This document shows, piece by piece, positions 1 through 9,317 of a stretch of DNA of 64,000 nt. Below the pieces are notes generated by a model. That model searched no databases, was not told where the DNA came from, and worked only from the letters and a program-made list of their open reading frames with translations. This DNA is from Mesorhizobium sp. WSM3860. GTDB lineage: Bacteria; Pseudomonadota; Alphaproteobacteria; Rhizobiales; Rhizobiaceae. Each line of letters begins with the position of its first letter. Within the stretch, counting starts at the first letter, position 1. Location: the NCBI RefSeq assembly GCF_002294995.1, contig NZ_NSGF01000008.1:1-64000 (forward strand), read 5' to 3'. The position numbers were made by a program, and so were the translations under genes.

Positions 1-158
1 GCCTGTCCGAAAGGACGACCAGGATCCACTCGGTCTCCTTCCCACTTCAACCATACACCGGAACCAACACACAGGATCCTAGGGTCAACGCGCGTCGCTT
101 CGCTCCTTACTTCGCCCGTGGATGACGAGGGATCAGCGCCGGCGCTTATCTTCAGTAG

Positions 159-1589
159 TCAGCGCTTTTTCGCCCTGCCCGCGAAAGGATTCTCCGAGGT
201 GCGCAGCGCCATGCGGATCGGCACCCCGGGTATGTCGAAAGCCTCGCGCAGGCTGTTCGACAGGTAGCGGACATAGGATTGCGGCATCGCGTCCGGGCGC
301 GAGCAGGAGACGACGAAACCCGGCGGCCGGGTTTTTGCCTGCGTGACATATTTGATCTTCAGCCGGCGGCCGGCGACGGCGGGCGGCGGATGATGCGCCA
401 GAATGCCTTCCAGCCAGCGGTTGAGCTTGCCGGTCGAGACGCGGCTGTTCCAGACCTTGTGTGTCTTGATGACGGCGTCCATCAGCCGATCGAGGCCGCG
501 GCCGGTCTCGGCAGAGACCGTCACCGCCTGAATGCCGCGCACCTGGGGAAGCAACCGCTCGGTCTTTTCGCGCAGCTCGGCCAGAAGTTCCTGCTGGTTG
601 TCGATCAGGTCCCATTTGTTGAAGGCGATCACCGGCGCGCGCCCCTCGCGGATGATCAGGTCGGCGATCTGCAGATCCTGCTTCTCGAAGGGGATCGTGG
701 CGTCGAGCACGATGATGACGATCTCAGCGAAGCGGATGGCGCGCAGGCCGTCCTGCACCGAAAGCTTCTCGAGCTTTTCCTGGACTTTCGACTTGCGCCG
801 CATGCCGGCCGTGTCGAACAGCTTTATCCGGCGGCCGCGCCAGTCCCAGTCGACCGAGATGGAATCGCGGGTGATGCCGGCCTCGGGTCCGGTCAGCAGC
901 CGCTCCTCGCCGATCAGCGCGTTGATCAGTGTCGACTTGCCGGCATTGGGGCGGCCGACGACGGCAATGCGCAGCGGCTTGGTGTCGTCATAGGCGGGTT
1001 CGGCGTCGGGATCGGCGATGTCCTCGCCGATCAGCACCTCGCTCACGGCGATCTCGTCGCCCGGCTGTTCCTCCTCCTCGCCGAAGGCGCGTTCCTCGCC
1101 GAGCGCCGCGATCACCGCGTCGCGCAGATCGGGCATGCCCTGGCCGTGCTCGGCCGAGACGGGGATCGGCTCGCCGAGGCCGAGTTCCCAGGCTTCCAGC
1201 ATGCCGCCTTGCGCGCCTCGGGCTTCGGCCTTGTTGGCCACCAGAACCACCGGCTTGCCGGATTTGCGGACGACGTCGGCAAAGGTGCGGTCGTCGGGCA
1301 TCAGGCCCGACTTGGCATCGACGGTGAAGAAGATCAGGTCGGCCTCGCGGATAGCGATCTCGGTCTGCTGGCGCATGCGGCCGGGCAGCGTCGAGGCCGC
1401 CGCATCCTCGAAGCCGGCGGTGTCGATGACGTCGAAGTGAAGATCGTAAAGCTTGGCGGCATGGACGCGACGGTCGCGCGTCACGCCCGGCGTGTCGTCG
1501 ACAAGCGCCAGCTTCTTTCCCACCAGCCGATTGAAAAGAGTCGATTTGCCGACGTTAGGCCGGCCGATGATGGCGACTTTGAAGGTCAT
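159..1589 (-). CDS. der: Ribosome-assembly GTPase Der (EngA)
   Basis: Der is an essential tandem-GTPase that acts in maturation of the 50S ribosomal subunit. The 476-residue protein has two complete G domains. The first has its P-loop at residues 9-17 (GRPNVGKST), DTAG at 56-59 and NKAE at 119-122. The second has its P-loop at 212-220 (GRPNAGKST), DTAG at 259-262 and NKWD at 324-327. A KH-like C-terminal domain follows from about 355. The linker between the G domains carries an acidic run (EEEEQPGDE, about 171-179). The gene lies 6 bases downstream of the TPR-like membrane protein gene on the same strand, an arrangement that recalls the yfgM-der neighbourhood of other proteobacteria. Length and motifs are normal for the family. 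Confidence 0.97.
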   Translation of the reverse strand: MTFKVAIIGRPNVGKSTLFNRLVGKKLALVDDTPGVTRDRRVHAAKLYDLHFDVIDTAGFEDAAASTLPGRMRQQTEIAIREADLIFFTVDAKSGLMPDDRTFADVVRKSGKPVVLVANKAEARGAQGGMLEAWELGLGEPIPVSAEHGQGMPDLRDAVIAALGEERAFGEEEEQPGDEIAVSEVLIGEDIADPDAEPAYDDTKPLRIAVVGRPNAGKSTLINALIGEERLLTGPEAGITRDSISVDWDWRGRRIKLFDTAGMRRKSKVQEKLEKLSVQDGLRAIRFAEIVIIVLDATIPFEKQDLQIADLIIREGRAPVIAFNKWDLIDNQQELLAELREKTERLLPQVRGIQAVTVSAETGRGLDRLMDAVIKTHKVWNSRVSTGKLNRWLEGILAHHPPPAVAGRRLKIKYVTQAKTRPPGFVVSCSRPDAMPQSYVRYLSNSLREAFDIPGVPIRMALRTSENPFAGRAKKR

Positions 1590-1595
1590 CCGAAG

Positions 1596-2261
1596 TCACG
1601 AAGCGTTGCCCGACCCGCGGATCAGCTCGGACATCAACTGCGCCCGCTGGCGCGCATTGCGCGGGGCACCGTCATCCGAAGCGATCTGGTCGAACAGTTT
1701 CAGCGCATCCGCGGACTTGCCTTCCTTCCAGGCGGCAAGGCCGAGCGCCTCACGCGCCGAGCTGCGCAGCGGATTGGTGTCGGCGGTGAGCGCCTCGACA
1801 CGGCTGGAAACATCGGCAAAAGAGCCGTGGTCGACCAGCAGCAGCGCCGCTCTCAGCCGTGCCATGTCGCGGATGCCGGAGGGGATGGCGCTGTCGGCGG
1901 CGACCGCATCGAAATCCTTGACGGCGGCGTCGACGTCTCCCTTGTCGGCCTTGACGGTCGCGGCCCGCATGCGGGCGAGCAGCGGATAGGCGCCATAGCC
2001 ATCCTTTTCCAGCTGATCGAGGGCGGCGATCGCCTCGTCGTTCTTGCCGTCATTGGCGAGCTTAAGCGCCTGCGAGAAGGCATCGCCCGACCGGTTGGCG
2101 CGGGTCTCGTCCCAGTAGCGGTAGCCGACGAAGGCGGCAGTCGCCACCACGATCAGGATCGCGGCACCGAGCAGGGCCGGACCAAAGCGATCCCACAGCG
2201 CCTGCGCCTGCTCGCGACGAATCTCTTCGTTGACTTCGCGGATAAAACTGTCGTCTGACAT
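1596..2261 (-). CDS. Membrane-anchored TPR-like protein (YfgM/TPR_21 type)
   Basis: This 221-residue protein has a short cytoplasmic N-terminus, one hydrophobic membrane segment at about 27-48 (start of the stretch: GPALLGAAILIVVATAAFVG) and a large alpha-helical, alanine-rich domain that reads as degenerate tetratricopeptide repeats. The family includes E. coli YfgM, an inner-membrane chaperone partner of the Sec translocon. The link to that function is inference from architecture and from its place directly upstream of der. An in-frame TTG lies one codon before the chosen ATG. No strong Shine-Dalgarno sequence is visible for either. Confidence 0.8.
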   Translation of the reverse strand: MSDDSFIREVNEEIRREQAQALWDRFGPALLGAAILIVVATAAFVGYRYWDETRANRSGDAFSQALKLANDGKNDEAIAALDQLEKDGYGAYPLLARMRAATVKADKGDVDAAVKDFDAVAADSAIPSGIRDMARLRAALLLVDHGSFADVSSRVEALTADTNPLRSSAREALGLAAWKEGKSADALKLFDQIASDDGAPRNARQRAQLMSELIRGSGNAS

Positions 2262-2463
2262 CAATCAAAACCATTGCGGCCCCGGAACGGAGCGCTTCTT
2301 GAGCCCCGCGTTTTAGCGAAATTTTGTCGGCATGGAAGGGGGATCGCCGGAAAATCGGCGGAGCCTCCCAGTGCCCACAGGCCGTGCCGGAACGCATCGA
2401 CGCCACATTTGGGCGATAGACGGCTTTCCTACAGCCCGAAAGGTTGCCCAAAAGGTTGCCAGA

Positions 2464-3468
2464 GTGCCACGTTCGTTCCGCGTCCTTGCGTTCAGCCTCG
2501 CCTGGGTTGGCTCCGTTGCAACGGCGCTGGCTGATCCGCCGAAACCGGTGGCGGCGAAGCCAAAGCAGATCGTGCTTATCTCCTTCGACAGCGCACGCGA
2601 GATCTCGCAATGGGAGCGCAGCCGCGCGCTGGCAAAGCGCACGGGCGCGCATTTCACCTATTTTCTGTCCTGCGTCTTCCTGCTTTCGCCGCAAACGCGC
2701 GCCGAGTACGTCGCGCCCGGCAAGGGCGCCGGTAAAGCGAAGATCGGCTTCGCCGCCTCCGGGCAGGAGGTGGCGGACCGGCTGCAACAGATCCGGCTCG
2801 CGGCCGCCGAAGGTCACGATATCGGCAGTCATGCCTGCGGACATTTCGACGGCAAGGGCTGGAGCAAGGCAGACTGGCTGGCCGAGTTCTCAGCGTTCCG
2901 CCGCATCCTCGAAAATGCCTATGCGATCAACGGCATTTCGCCGGAGCCGCGTGGCTGGCGTGATTTCGCCCGCGATGCCGTGATCGGTTTCCGCGCGCCG
3001 TACCTCTCGACGGACAAGGCGCTTTACGAAGCGCTGCCAGAGGCCGGCTTCCAATATGACGCGAGCGGTGTCTCGAACGGCCCTGCCCTGCCGCCGACGA
3101 AGAACGGCACCACCCGCTTTGCATTGCCGCAGATTCCGGAAGGGCCGAAATCGAAGCGGGTGGTTGCCATGGACTACAATCTCTATGTCCGCCATTCGGG
3201 CGGCTTCGAGAGGCCGTCGATGGCGGGCGCGTTCGCCGACCGCGCCTATCGGGCGTTTCGCGCCGCCTTCGATGCGCAGTACAACGGCAAACGCCTTCCG
3301 TTGGAGCTCGGCTTCCACTTCACCCAGATGAACATGGGCGCCTATTGGAACGCGCTTGAGCGCTTCGCGGATGAGGTCTGCGTCATGCAGCAGGTCGAGT
3401 GCATCAGCTTCCGCGACTATGTGGCGCGCCAGCGCTCTGACGAAAAACGGGTTGCCGTCGGCGGCTGA
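2464..3468 (+). CDS. Secreted polysaccharide deacetylase (NodB-homology) family protein
   Basis: The protein has a typical signal peptide (PRSFRVLAFSLAWVGSV then ATALAD) followed by a carbohydrate esterase 4-like domain. Visible family motifs are an aspartate in LISFDSA near the N-terminus, the metal-binding His-x3-His in SHACGH, and the GFRAPYL motif. The family removes N- or O-acetyl groups from polysaccharides such as peptidoglycan or chitin-like chains; the substrate here is unknown. The first metal motif is FDSA and not the canonical FDDG, so this is a divergent member. The open frame extends upstream to 2332, but GTG 2464 follows AAAAGG at a suitable distance and begins directly before the signal peptide. 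It is divergent from the TPR-like gene. Confidence 0.78.
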   Translation: MPRSFRVLAFSLAWVGSVATALADPPKPVAAKPKQIVLISFDSAREISQWERSRALAKRTGAHFTYFLSCVFLLSPQTRAEYVAPGKGAGKAKIGFAASGQEVADRLQQIRLAAAEGHDIGSHACGHFDGKGWSKADWLAEFSAFRRILENAYAINGISPEPRGWRDFARDAVIGFRAPYLSTDKALYEALPEAGFQYDASGVSNGPALPPTKNGTTRFALPQIPEGPKSKRVVAMDYNLYVRHSGGFERPSMAGAFADRAYRAFRAAFDAQYNGKRLPLELGFHFTQMNMGAYWNALERFADEVCVMQQVECISFRDYVARQRSDEKRVAVGG

Positions 3469-3498
3469 GCCGTCCACTTCCAATCTCTTGCCTTTGGC

Positions 3499-3543
3499 GT
3501 GATTCCGGACGGAAAAGCGCTCCGCATTTTTCCTGCAATTGCT
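3499..3543. repeat. Dispersed imperfect palindrome, AAAA-N10-TTTT core type
   Basis: A short imperfect hairpin lies between two convergent genes. Its core at 3511-3533 pairs GGAAAA with TTTTTCC across a CG-rich loop. The core resembles the hairpin at 46401-46447 (AAAA, CGCT, CA, TTTT in the same order), so both are probably copies of one intergenic element. It may also serve as a bidirectional terminator. Confidence 0.5.
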
Positions 3544-3549
3544 CCGAGT

Positions 3550-4809
3550 TCAGGCCGGATCCTCCGCGCTCTGCCGAGCTAGGTAACGCTGGTCGATGTC
3601 CGGCAGCGGCTCGCCTTCCAGCGTCGCCTCGAAGGCGCGCAGGCGCTTGTGCACCGACTGCAGCTCGACAATGGTCGACCAGGAATTCAACAGGAACTGC
3701 AGCGAATTCGTCACCTTGCCGAAGGCGTTCGAAATCTGGTTCAGCGCACCGAAGGTGATCTTGTGCGCAACCAGCGAGGGCCCGAGGATCAGCAGCGAGA
3801 AGATGTTGTCCGCCTGCAGGTAGGTGTACCGGACGACGTTGAAATAGATGTAGTGGAAATAGAGCCTGAAGTAGTTGCGGCGCACATTGGCGAACAGTTC
3901 CGTCGTCGTCGCCGGCTGCGCCCGGTCGGGATGGTCTTCGCCGTAGACGAGTTCCTTGCGATAGGCGGCCTCGACGCGCTGGTTGCGGAACTGGAGGCCC
4001 GGCAGCTTGATGCCGGCGAGCATCACCGAGGCCGTGCCGAATATGCACCAGCCCAGCGCGGCAACGACCAGGGGCTGCGGCACCGCGCCTAGGATCGGCA
4101 ACTCGGTGATGTGCGCTTGCAGTTGGATCATCACCGGCAGGAAGGCAATGAGGGTCATGATCGACTGGACGAAGCTCGAGCCTAAGTCCTCCATGATCTG
4201 CGAGAAGCGCATCGTATCTTCCTGGATGCGCTGCGAAGCGCCTTCGATGTGGCGCAGCCGGCCCCAGTTCGCCATGAAGTAGTCGTTCATCGCCGTGCGC
4301 CAGCGGAAGATCCAGTGGCTGACGATGAAGGCGTTGACCACCTGCACATTCATGCCGACCAGCGCCAGCCAGGAGAAGTCGGCCAGGCCCTTGTAGAACT
4401 CGATGTCAGTCGATGCTGTCGTTCCCGACATCAGCCCCTGGACGTAGTCGAAGAAAGGACCGTACCAGTTGTTGACGGCGACGCTGACCTGAACGTTGAA
4501 ATAGATGAAGAAGAGAATGACGGCGGTCATCAGGATCGACCAGTTCTGCCACGGATGCGGAGCATACCAGCTCCAGAACGCGTAGAAGATCGCCACACAG
4601 GCCACGAAATACATGTAGAACCACAAGAACGGCTTCGACCATAGAACCGCGATGCCGATGATGGGCGGCACACCCGCAGCCGCCGGCGGCATGCCGAAAA
4701 CGGCGCCCAGTTGTTCGCCGCCGAAGAACCAGAACAGAATCGCGGCAAGGCTCCAGAGGGCGGCCGAGGTGAAGAAAAGCTTCGGCTGCGGGAAGAAGGA
4801 TACGAACAC
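3550..4809 (-). CDS. bacA: SbmA/BacA-family peptide transporter
   Basis: The 419-residue protein is entirely an ABC-exporter-like membrane domain without an ATPase domain, which defines the SbmA/BacA family of proton-driven inner-membrane peptide importers. Several long hydrophobic segments, the stretch HWIFRWRTAMNDYFMANW and the FVQSIMTLIAFLPV segment are characteristic. In rhizobia BacA protects bacteroids against plant NCR antimicrobial peptides and is also tied to very-long-chain fatty acid lipid A modification; whether this copy has that role is inference. The start is GTG at 4809, with AGGAAA upstream at a rather long distance. It is transcribed towards the deacetylase gene. Confidence 0.9.
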   Translation of the reverse strand: MFVSFFPQPKLFFTSAALWSLAAILFWFFGGEQLGAVFGMPPAAAGVPPIIGIAVLWSKPFLWFYMYFVACVAIFYAFWSWYAPHPWQNWSILMTAVILFFIYFNVQVSVAVNNWYGPFFDYVQGLMSGTTASTDIEFYKGLADFSWLALVGMNVQVVNAFIVSHWIFRWRTAMNDYFMANWGRLRHIEGASQRIQEDTMRFSQIMEDLGSSFVQSIMTLIAFLPVMIQLQAHITELPILGAVPQPLVVAALGWCIFGTASVMLAGIKLPGLQFRNQRVEAAYRKELVYGEDHPDRAQPATTTELFANVRRNYFRLYFHYIYFNVVRYTYLQADNIFSLLILGPSLVAHKITFGALNQISNAFGKVTNSLQFLLNSWSTIVELQSVHKRLRAFEATLEGEPLPDIDQRYLARQSAEDPA

Positions 4810-4931
4810 TGTGGCGGGTTTCCTCGGTCTGACCGCAATTCAGCGGCGTTGCTGTTCGGCGGGCATAAGGTCACACATTAGTGGGAAAGAAAATGCCCTG
4901 CCCGGCGCCCGGCACCGAACAAGACCACAAA

Positions 4932-6092
4932 TCATGGCGATTTTGGTGCAGCCGACCAGGCAATGACGCCGGAGACCAGCAGAGCGGCGGCCGCCATGAT
5001 CGAGGCAAGCACATAATTGCCCGAGGCCTGGGCGAGCAGGCCGGCGGCAATCGGACCGATGATCTGGCCGAGGCCAAAGGCGGCGGTCATCACCGCGAAG
5101 ATGCGGCGCGGCGCCTGCGGCGCAAGCTGCCTTGCCGCCTGCAGGCCGAACGCGGTGATGGCGATGAACGTGCCGCCGAGCAGGATGGCAGCCAGAAGCG
5201 GCCCGCTGAAACCTTTGACGACGACGCTGGCGGTTACGCCGACCACTTCGACCAGGCAGCTCACGGCATAGGCGGTGTAAAGCCCGATCCTGCCGGCGAG
5301 CTTTTGCCAAAACCAGGTCGAGGGGAAGCCGGCAAGACCGGCGATCATCCAGACCGAGGCCTCGAAGACACGTCCGCCGCCGTCCTGGCGAACGATGGCG
5401 ACCAGGAAAGTCGCCGTCACCACATAGCCAAAGCCGAACAGCCCATAGGCAAGGATCATCTTCGTCAGCGCTCTATCCTTCGGCAATGCCGGTTCAGGCC
5501 CGTCGACGCCATTGGCGGGCGTGGCGGAGCCAGCGAGCAGCGCGACGAGGAGCAGGCCGACAGCGGAAATCGCTCCCGACCATAGCCAGCCTGCGGGCCA
5601 GCCGGCATGGGCGGTGACGAGGATGGCCAGCAGCGCCGAGGACGCCGCAATGCCCAGGCCGACACCGCCGAAATGCAGCGCTTGCAGGTCGCCACGGCCT
5701 GCCTTCGCAAGATGGCTGAAGACGATCGACGACATGAACACCATGACGAAGGCGCTGGCCAGGCCGGCGAGAAAACGGATGACGAGGAAAGCGGCCATCG
5801 TCTCGTTCAGTCCCATCAGAGCCGCCAGCACGGCGCTGGCGGCAAGGCTTGCGAACATCAGCAGACGCTCGCGCCCATGCGCCCAGCCGCCGGCCGCGGC
5901 GAGAGCGCCGATGAGATAGCCGAGGTAGTTGGCGGAAGCGATCCAGCCGGCGTCTGCCGGCGTCAGGCGCAACTCTTCCATCATGCCGGGCAGGATCGGC
6001 GTGTAGACGAAGCGGCCGATGCCCATGGCCACGGCGAGAGCCGTCATGCCGGCGAGGGCAAGGCGCAAGGGAGATGGCAAAGCAGCGTTCAT
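4932..6092 (-). CDS. MFS transporter, YbfB/YjiJ family
   Basis: A 386-residue protein with about 12 hydrophobic segments and the family-typical opening MGIGRFVYTPILPGMMEE in the first helix. YbfB/YjiJ proteins are putative major-facilitator transporters of unknown substrate. The open frame runs 27 codons further upstream, but those residues are not membrane-like. ATG 6092 gives MNAALPSPLRLALAG, which leads straight into helix 1. A LysR regulator is encoded divergently beyond a small gene, an arrangement common for this transporter family, so control by that regulator is plausible. Confidence 0.82.
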   Translation of the reverse strand: MNAALPSPLRLALAGMTALAVAMGIGRFVYTPILPGMMEELRLTPADAGWIASANYLGYLIGALAAAGGWAHGRERLLMFASLAASAVLAALMGLNETMAAFLVIRFLAGLASAFVMVFMSSIVFSHLAKAGRGDLQALHFGGVGLGIAASSALLAILVTAHAGWPAGWLWSGAISAVGLLLVALLAGSATPANGVDGPEPALPKDRALTKMILAYGLFGFGYVVTATFLVAIVRQDGGGRVFEASVWMIAGLAGFPSTWFWQKLAGRIGLYTAYAVSCLVEVVGVTASVVVKGFSGPLLAAILLGGTFIAITAFGLQAARQLAPQAPRRIFAVMTAAFGLGQIIGPIAAGLLAQASGNYVLASIMAAAALLVSGVIAWSAAPKSP

Positions 6093-6163
6093 TGCAGCGC
6101 AACATAAATGTGTGCGCAGGTGAAACAATGCGCTTGCGTTGGGCCAGGTCGGCTTGGCCGCCT

Positions 6164-6361
6164 TCAGCGGCAAGCCGTCTCGTACACAGTGCGGCCGGCG
6201 GTCAGCCGGAACGGCATATCGCCGAGCTCGCGCTCCGACATGGCGTCGAGCACCGGATGCGACAGCGGATCGACGACCCAGCGGGCGATCTCTCCGTCAT
6301 CATGCCGGCTCTTCATCGGCACGGCGCCGGAAAGCTCCCTCAGCAAAGATGAAATCTTCAT
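6164..6361 (-). CDS. Small hypothetical protein, 65 aa
   Basis: ATG 6361 is preceded by a good ribosome binding site (TTGGAGGCAATCCG), which supports a real gene. The 65-residue product starts MKISSLLREL and carries a central stretch HPVLDAMSERELGDMPF. The last part loosely recalls the end of DUF1127-type small proteins (L..MS..EL.D), but the arginine-rich signature of that family is missing. It lies between the MFS gene and the LysR gene and could be the first gene of the MFS transcript. Function unknown. Confidence 0.5.
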   Translation of the reverse strand: MKISSLLRELSGAVPMKSRHDDGEIARWVVDPLSHPVLDAMSERELGDMPFRLTAGRTVYETACR

Positions 6362-6459
6362 CGGATTGCCTCCAAGGTCGGGTCGGTACTTCAATAAAAT
6401 CGGGCTTTCCTTGCCAAGTTTCAATTGAGATTTCGGCCCAACGAGTTTAGAAAAACTGA

Positions 6460-7374
6460 ATGGCTATGCTGAACCGCGTCCATCTCAACGGCCTGCGCGC
6501 CATCGAAACCGTTGCACGACTGGGCTCGCTCGCCGCCGCGGCGGCCGAACTCAACGTCTCGGTCAGCGCCGTCAGCCAGCAGATCAAGCGCACGGAAAAA
6601 CAGCTCGGGCAGGCGCTGTTCGAGCGCACGCCCGGCGGGCTGGTGCCGACCGAGTTCGGCATTGTCTTCACGACTAGATTGAGCGCGGGTTTCCGCGAGC
6701 TCGCGCAAGCGGTGGCGCTGGCCGACGAGGCAACGGAATGCACGCTGGTCGTGTCGGTGGCGCCGGCCTTCGCCTCGAAATGGCTGTTGCCAAGGCTGTC
6801 GCGGCATTTCGGCCGCCATCCGAACGTGCTCTTGCGCATAGACGCTTCCGGCAGGCTCGCCGATCTCGACCATTCCGACATCGACATTGCGATTCGGATG
6901 GGCGACGGCGCTTGGCCGGGAGTGCAGGCGGAACTGCTGCTGGCGCAGGAAGTGTTTCCGGTCTGCGCACCAGCGATCGCGGCCAAGCTGAAGTCCATCG
7001 AGGATCTGGCGCAGACCTGCGCCATCACCGACGAGCGGGCAATGATCAGCTGGGACAGTTGGTTCAAGGCGGCCGGCGTCGAGCCGGTCACTTTCCAAAA
7101 AGGCGCGCGCTTCACCGATCCGATGCTCTGCCTGGAATCTGCAATCGCCGGCCATGGCGTGATGCTCGCCTGGCAATTGCTGACCGCCGATGCGCTGGCC
7201 GATGGCCGGCTGGTCGCCCCCTTCGGCGTGCGAGCTGAAAGCGGGCTCGGCTACTGGATGGTTACCTCAGCCACAAAAACCGAAAGCCGCAAGGTGCGCG
7301 ACTTCAAGGTCTGGGTTCGCGAAGAAATCGAGGCGACCATGGCGCAGTTCAGGGCGCTCGACAGCGCCGCCTAA
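6460..7374 (+). CDS. LysR-family transcriptional regulator (GcvA-like)
   Basis: The 304-residue protein has an N-terminal winged helix-turn-helix (about 5-63, with the recognition region LNVSVSAVSQQIKRTEKQLG) and a periplasmic-binding-protein-like effector domain. The sequence around the helix-turn-helix resembles GcvA-type regulators. It is divergent from the small gene at 6164 and the MFS gene at 4932, so these are the most likely targets. The effector is unknown. ATG 6460 is used; an ATG two codons later is possible. Confidence 0.9.
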   Translation: MAMLNRVHLNGLRAIETVARLGSLAAAAAELNVSVSAVSQQIKRTEKQLGQALFERTPGGLVPTEFGIVFTTRLSAGFRELAQAVALADEATECTLVVSVAPAFASKWLLPRLSRHFGRHPNVLLRIDASGRLADLDHSDIDIAIRMGDGAWPGVQAELLLAQEVFPVCAPAIAAKLKSIEDLAQTCAITDERAMISWDSWFKAAGVEPVTFQKGARFTDPMLCLESAIAGHGVMLAWQLLTADALADGRLVAPFGVRAESGLGYWMVTSATKTESRKVRDFKVWVREEIEATMAQFRALDSAA

Positions 7375-7458
7375 GCCAGGCCCAGTCGATCGCGGTGGAA
7401 AGGCCAGGCGCAGCGGTCTATGTAAGGACCAGACCCCAACATCACGGCAGGCAGGATC

Positions 7459-8715
7459 ATGACCACACATTCGCGCGGCGTCTCGGCTATAATCGACCCG
7501 GTGAAGCTCGACAGGCTGGCCGAAGTCGCCGTCAAAGTCGGGCTGCAGCTGCAGCCGGGACAGGACCTGGTGCTGACTTCGTCGATCGCGGCGCTGCCGC
7601 TGACCCGGCGTATCGTCGAACATGCCTACAAGGCCGGCGCCGGGCTGGTGACGCCGATCTTCAACGACGACGAAATCACGCTGGCGCGCTTCCGCTACGG
7701 CGCCGATGCCGGCTTCGACCGCGCCGCCGGCTGGCTCTATGAGGGCATGGCGAAAGCCTTCGCCAACAATGCGGCGCGGCTTGCGGTGCGCGGCGAGAAT
7801 CCGTCTCTGCTGTCGGCGCAGGACCCGGCCAAGGTGGCGCGCGCCAACAAGGCGAATTCGATGGCGTACCAGCCGGCGCTGGAAAAAATCACCGGTTTCG
7901 ACATCAACTGGAACATCGTCGCATATCCGGACGTTGCCTGGGCTCGCCAGGTGTTTCCAGGCGAGCCCGACGACGTTGCGGTGGTGAAGCTCGCGGACGC
8001 GATCTTCTCGGCCTCGCGCGTCGACATCGAGGATCCGATCGGCAACTGGAAGGCGCATAACGCGGCCTTGGCCGAGCGCACGAAATGGCTGAACGAGCAC
8101 AATTTCCACGCGCTGCATTTCACCGGACCGGGGACCGACCTCACCGTCGGCCTGGCGGAAGGTCATGAATGGATGGGCGGCGCTTCGACCGCCAAGAACG
8201 GCATCACCTGCAATCCGAACATCCCGACCGAGGAGGTCTTCACCACGCCGCATGCGAGGCGCGTCGAAGGCCATGTCTCCTCGACCAAGCCGCTCTCCTA
8301 CCAGGGCACGCTGATCGACGAGATCTCGGTGCGCTTCGAGGGCGGTCGGATCGTCGAGGCCAAGGCCTCGAAGGGCGAGGATGTTCTGGAGAAGGTGCTC
8401 GACACCGACGAGGGCGCGCGCCGGCTCGGCGAAGTGGCGCTGGTGCCGCATTCCTCGCCGATCTCGAAGAGCGGCCTGCTGTTCTTCAACACGCTGTTCG
8501 ACGAGAACGCGGCCTGCCACATCGCGCTCGGACAGTGCTATTCGAAGTGCTTCGTCAACGGCGCTTCGCTCAGCCAGGACGAGATTGCCGAGCGCGGTGG
8601 CAACAAGAGTTTCATCCACATCGACTGGATGATCGGCTCGGACAAGATCGACATCGACGGCGTCGGCAAGGATGGCAGCCGCGTGCCGGTCATGCGCAAG
8701 GGCGAGTGGGCATAA
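7459..8715 (+). CDS. M29-family aminopeptidase (AmpS/PepS type)
   Basis: This 418-residue protein matches thermophilic M29 metallo-aminopeptidases, cytoplasmic enzymes that remove N-terminal residues using two divalent metals. Diagnostic stretches are NPNIPTEEVFTTPH (metal-ligand and substrate region), VEGHVSSTKPLSYQG, and the C-terminal FFNTLFDENAACHIALGQCY and HIDWMIGS. Length is typical. The stop is followed within 25 bases by the DUF488 gene, which may be co-transcribed. Confidence 0.92.
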   Translation: MTTHSRGVSAIIDPVKLDRLAEVAVKVGLQLQPGQDLVLTSSIAALPLTRRIVEHAYKAGAGLVTPIFNDDEITLARFRYGADAGFDRAAGWLYEGMAKAFANNAARLAVRGENPSLLSAQDPAKVARANKANSMAYQPALEKITGFDINWNIVAYPDVAWARQVFPGEPDDVAVVKLADAIFSASRVDIEDPIGNWKAHNAALAERTKWLNEHNFHALHFTGPGTDLTVGLAEGHEWMGGASTAKNGITCNPNIPTEEVFTTPHARRVEGHVSSTKPLSYQGTLIDEISVRFEGGRIVEAKASKGEDVLEKVLDTDEGARRLGEVALVPHSSPISKSGLLFFNTLFDENAACHIALGQCYSKCFVNGASLSQDEIAERGGNKSFIHIDWMIGSDKIDIDGVGKDGSRVPVMRKGEWA

Positions 8716-8737
8716 CCTCCTCGCCAGTGGAGGGGTG

Positions 8738-9094
8738 ATGGCCTTCGACATAGCGGTGAAGCGCGTCTATGAAGCGCCGGCGAAAAGCGACGGCCAGCGG
8801 GTGCTGGTCGACCGCGTCTGGCCGCGCGGCGTCTCCAAGAAGGACGCCGCGCTAGACCTTTGGCTGAAGGAGATCGCGCCCAGCACCGAACTGCGCAAAT
8901 GGTTCGGGCATGATCCCGAGCGATGGGCTGAGTTCCAGAAGCGGTATCGGAGCGAGCTCGATGCAAATGGCGATGCGGTGGCGCAGCTGCGCAGCCTGTT
9001 GCGCGAAGGCAAGGTGACGCTGCTCTATGGGGCGCATGACGAAGCGCACAACAATGCGGTGGCGCTGGCGGGGTATTTGCAGTCCCGCTCGTAG
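8738..9094 (+). CDS. DUF488 (YeaO-like) family protein
   Basis: The 118-residue protein shows the family signatures RVLVDRVWPRGVSK near the N-terminus, WLKEIAPSTELRKWFGHDP in the middle and VTLLYGAHDEAHNNA near the C-terminus. DUF488 proteins are small cytoplasmic proteins of unclear biochemical role. ATG 8738 is chosen because GGAGGGG lies directly upstream; the longer open frame would overlap the aminopeptidase gene. Confidence 0.88.
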   Translation: MAFDIAVKRVYEAPAKSDGQRVLVDRVWPRGVSKKDAALDLWLKEIAPSTELRKWFGHDPERWAEFQKRYRSELDANGDAVAQLRSLLREGKVTLLYGAHDEAHNNAVALAGYLQSRS

Positions 9095-9129
9095 CCAAGA
9101 GTGGTAAGCTTTGAGGTGCTGGCGGGACA

Positions 9130-9289
9130 GCGCCCCCCTCTGTCCTGCCGGACATCTCCCCCACTTGGGGGGAGATCAGATGTCGCGCCGGCTTTCGGCA
9201 ATCACGAACGTCAAAGGGATGATCGCGGCGCCTAAACCGCCAATCTCCCCCCTCGTGGGGGAGATGTCCGGCAGGACAGAGGGGGGCGC
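9130..9289. repeat. Long palindromic intergenic repeat, 33-bp perfect arms
   Basis: The arms at 9130-9162 and 9257-9289 are perfect inverted copies of 33 bases (CCCCCCTCTGTCCTGCCGG... type). Each arm contains or abuts a smaller hairpin of CTCCCCC/GGGGGAG. A second copy of the same design surrounds the insertion sequence at 61.6-63.05 kb. The position between convergent genes suggests a mobile or transcript-end element; it encodes no protein. Confidence 0.85.
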
Positions 9290-9317
9290 GAAGGAGCGCG
9301 ACGTCCGAAGATAGCAC

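Noticed and set aside
1..158. Sequence before the der gene end
   Set aside because: No gene, hairpin or repeat could be supported in this short edge segment.
279..2258. A 659-codon open frame on the plus strand opposite der and the TPR-like gene
   Set aside because: It is the antisense of two well-supported genes; long reverse frames are expected at this GC content, and the product has no recognisable domain.
7267..8751. A 494-codon minus-strand frame opposite the M29 aminopeptidase
   Set aside because: The plus-strand frame carries clear M29 motifs; the reverse product has none.
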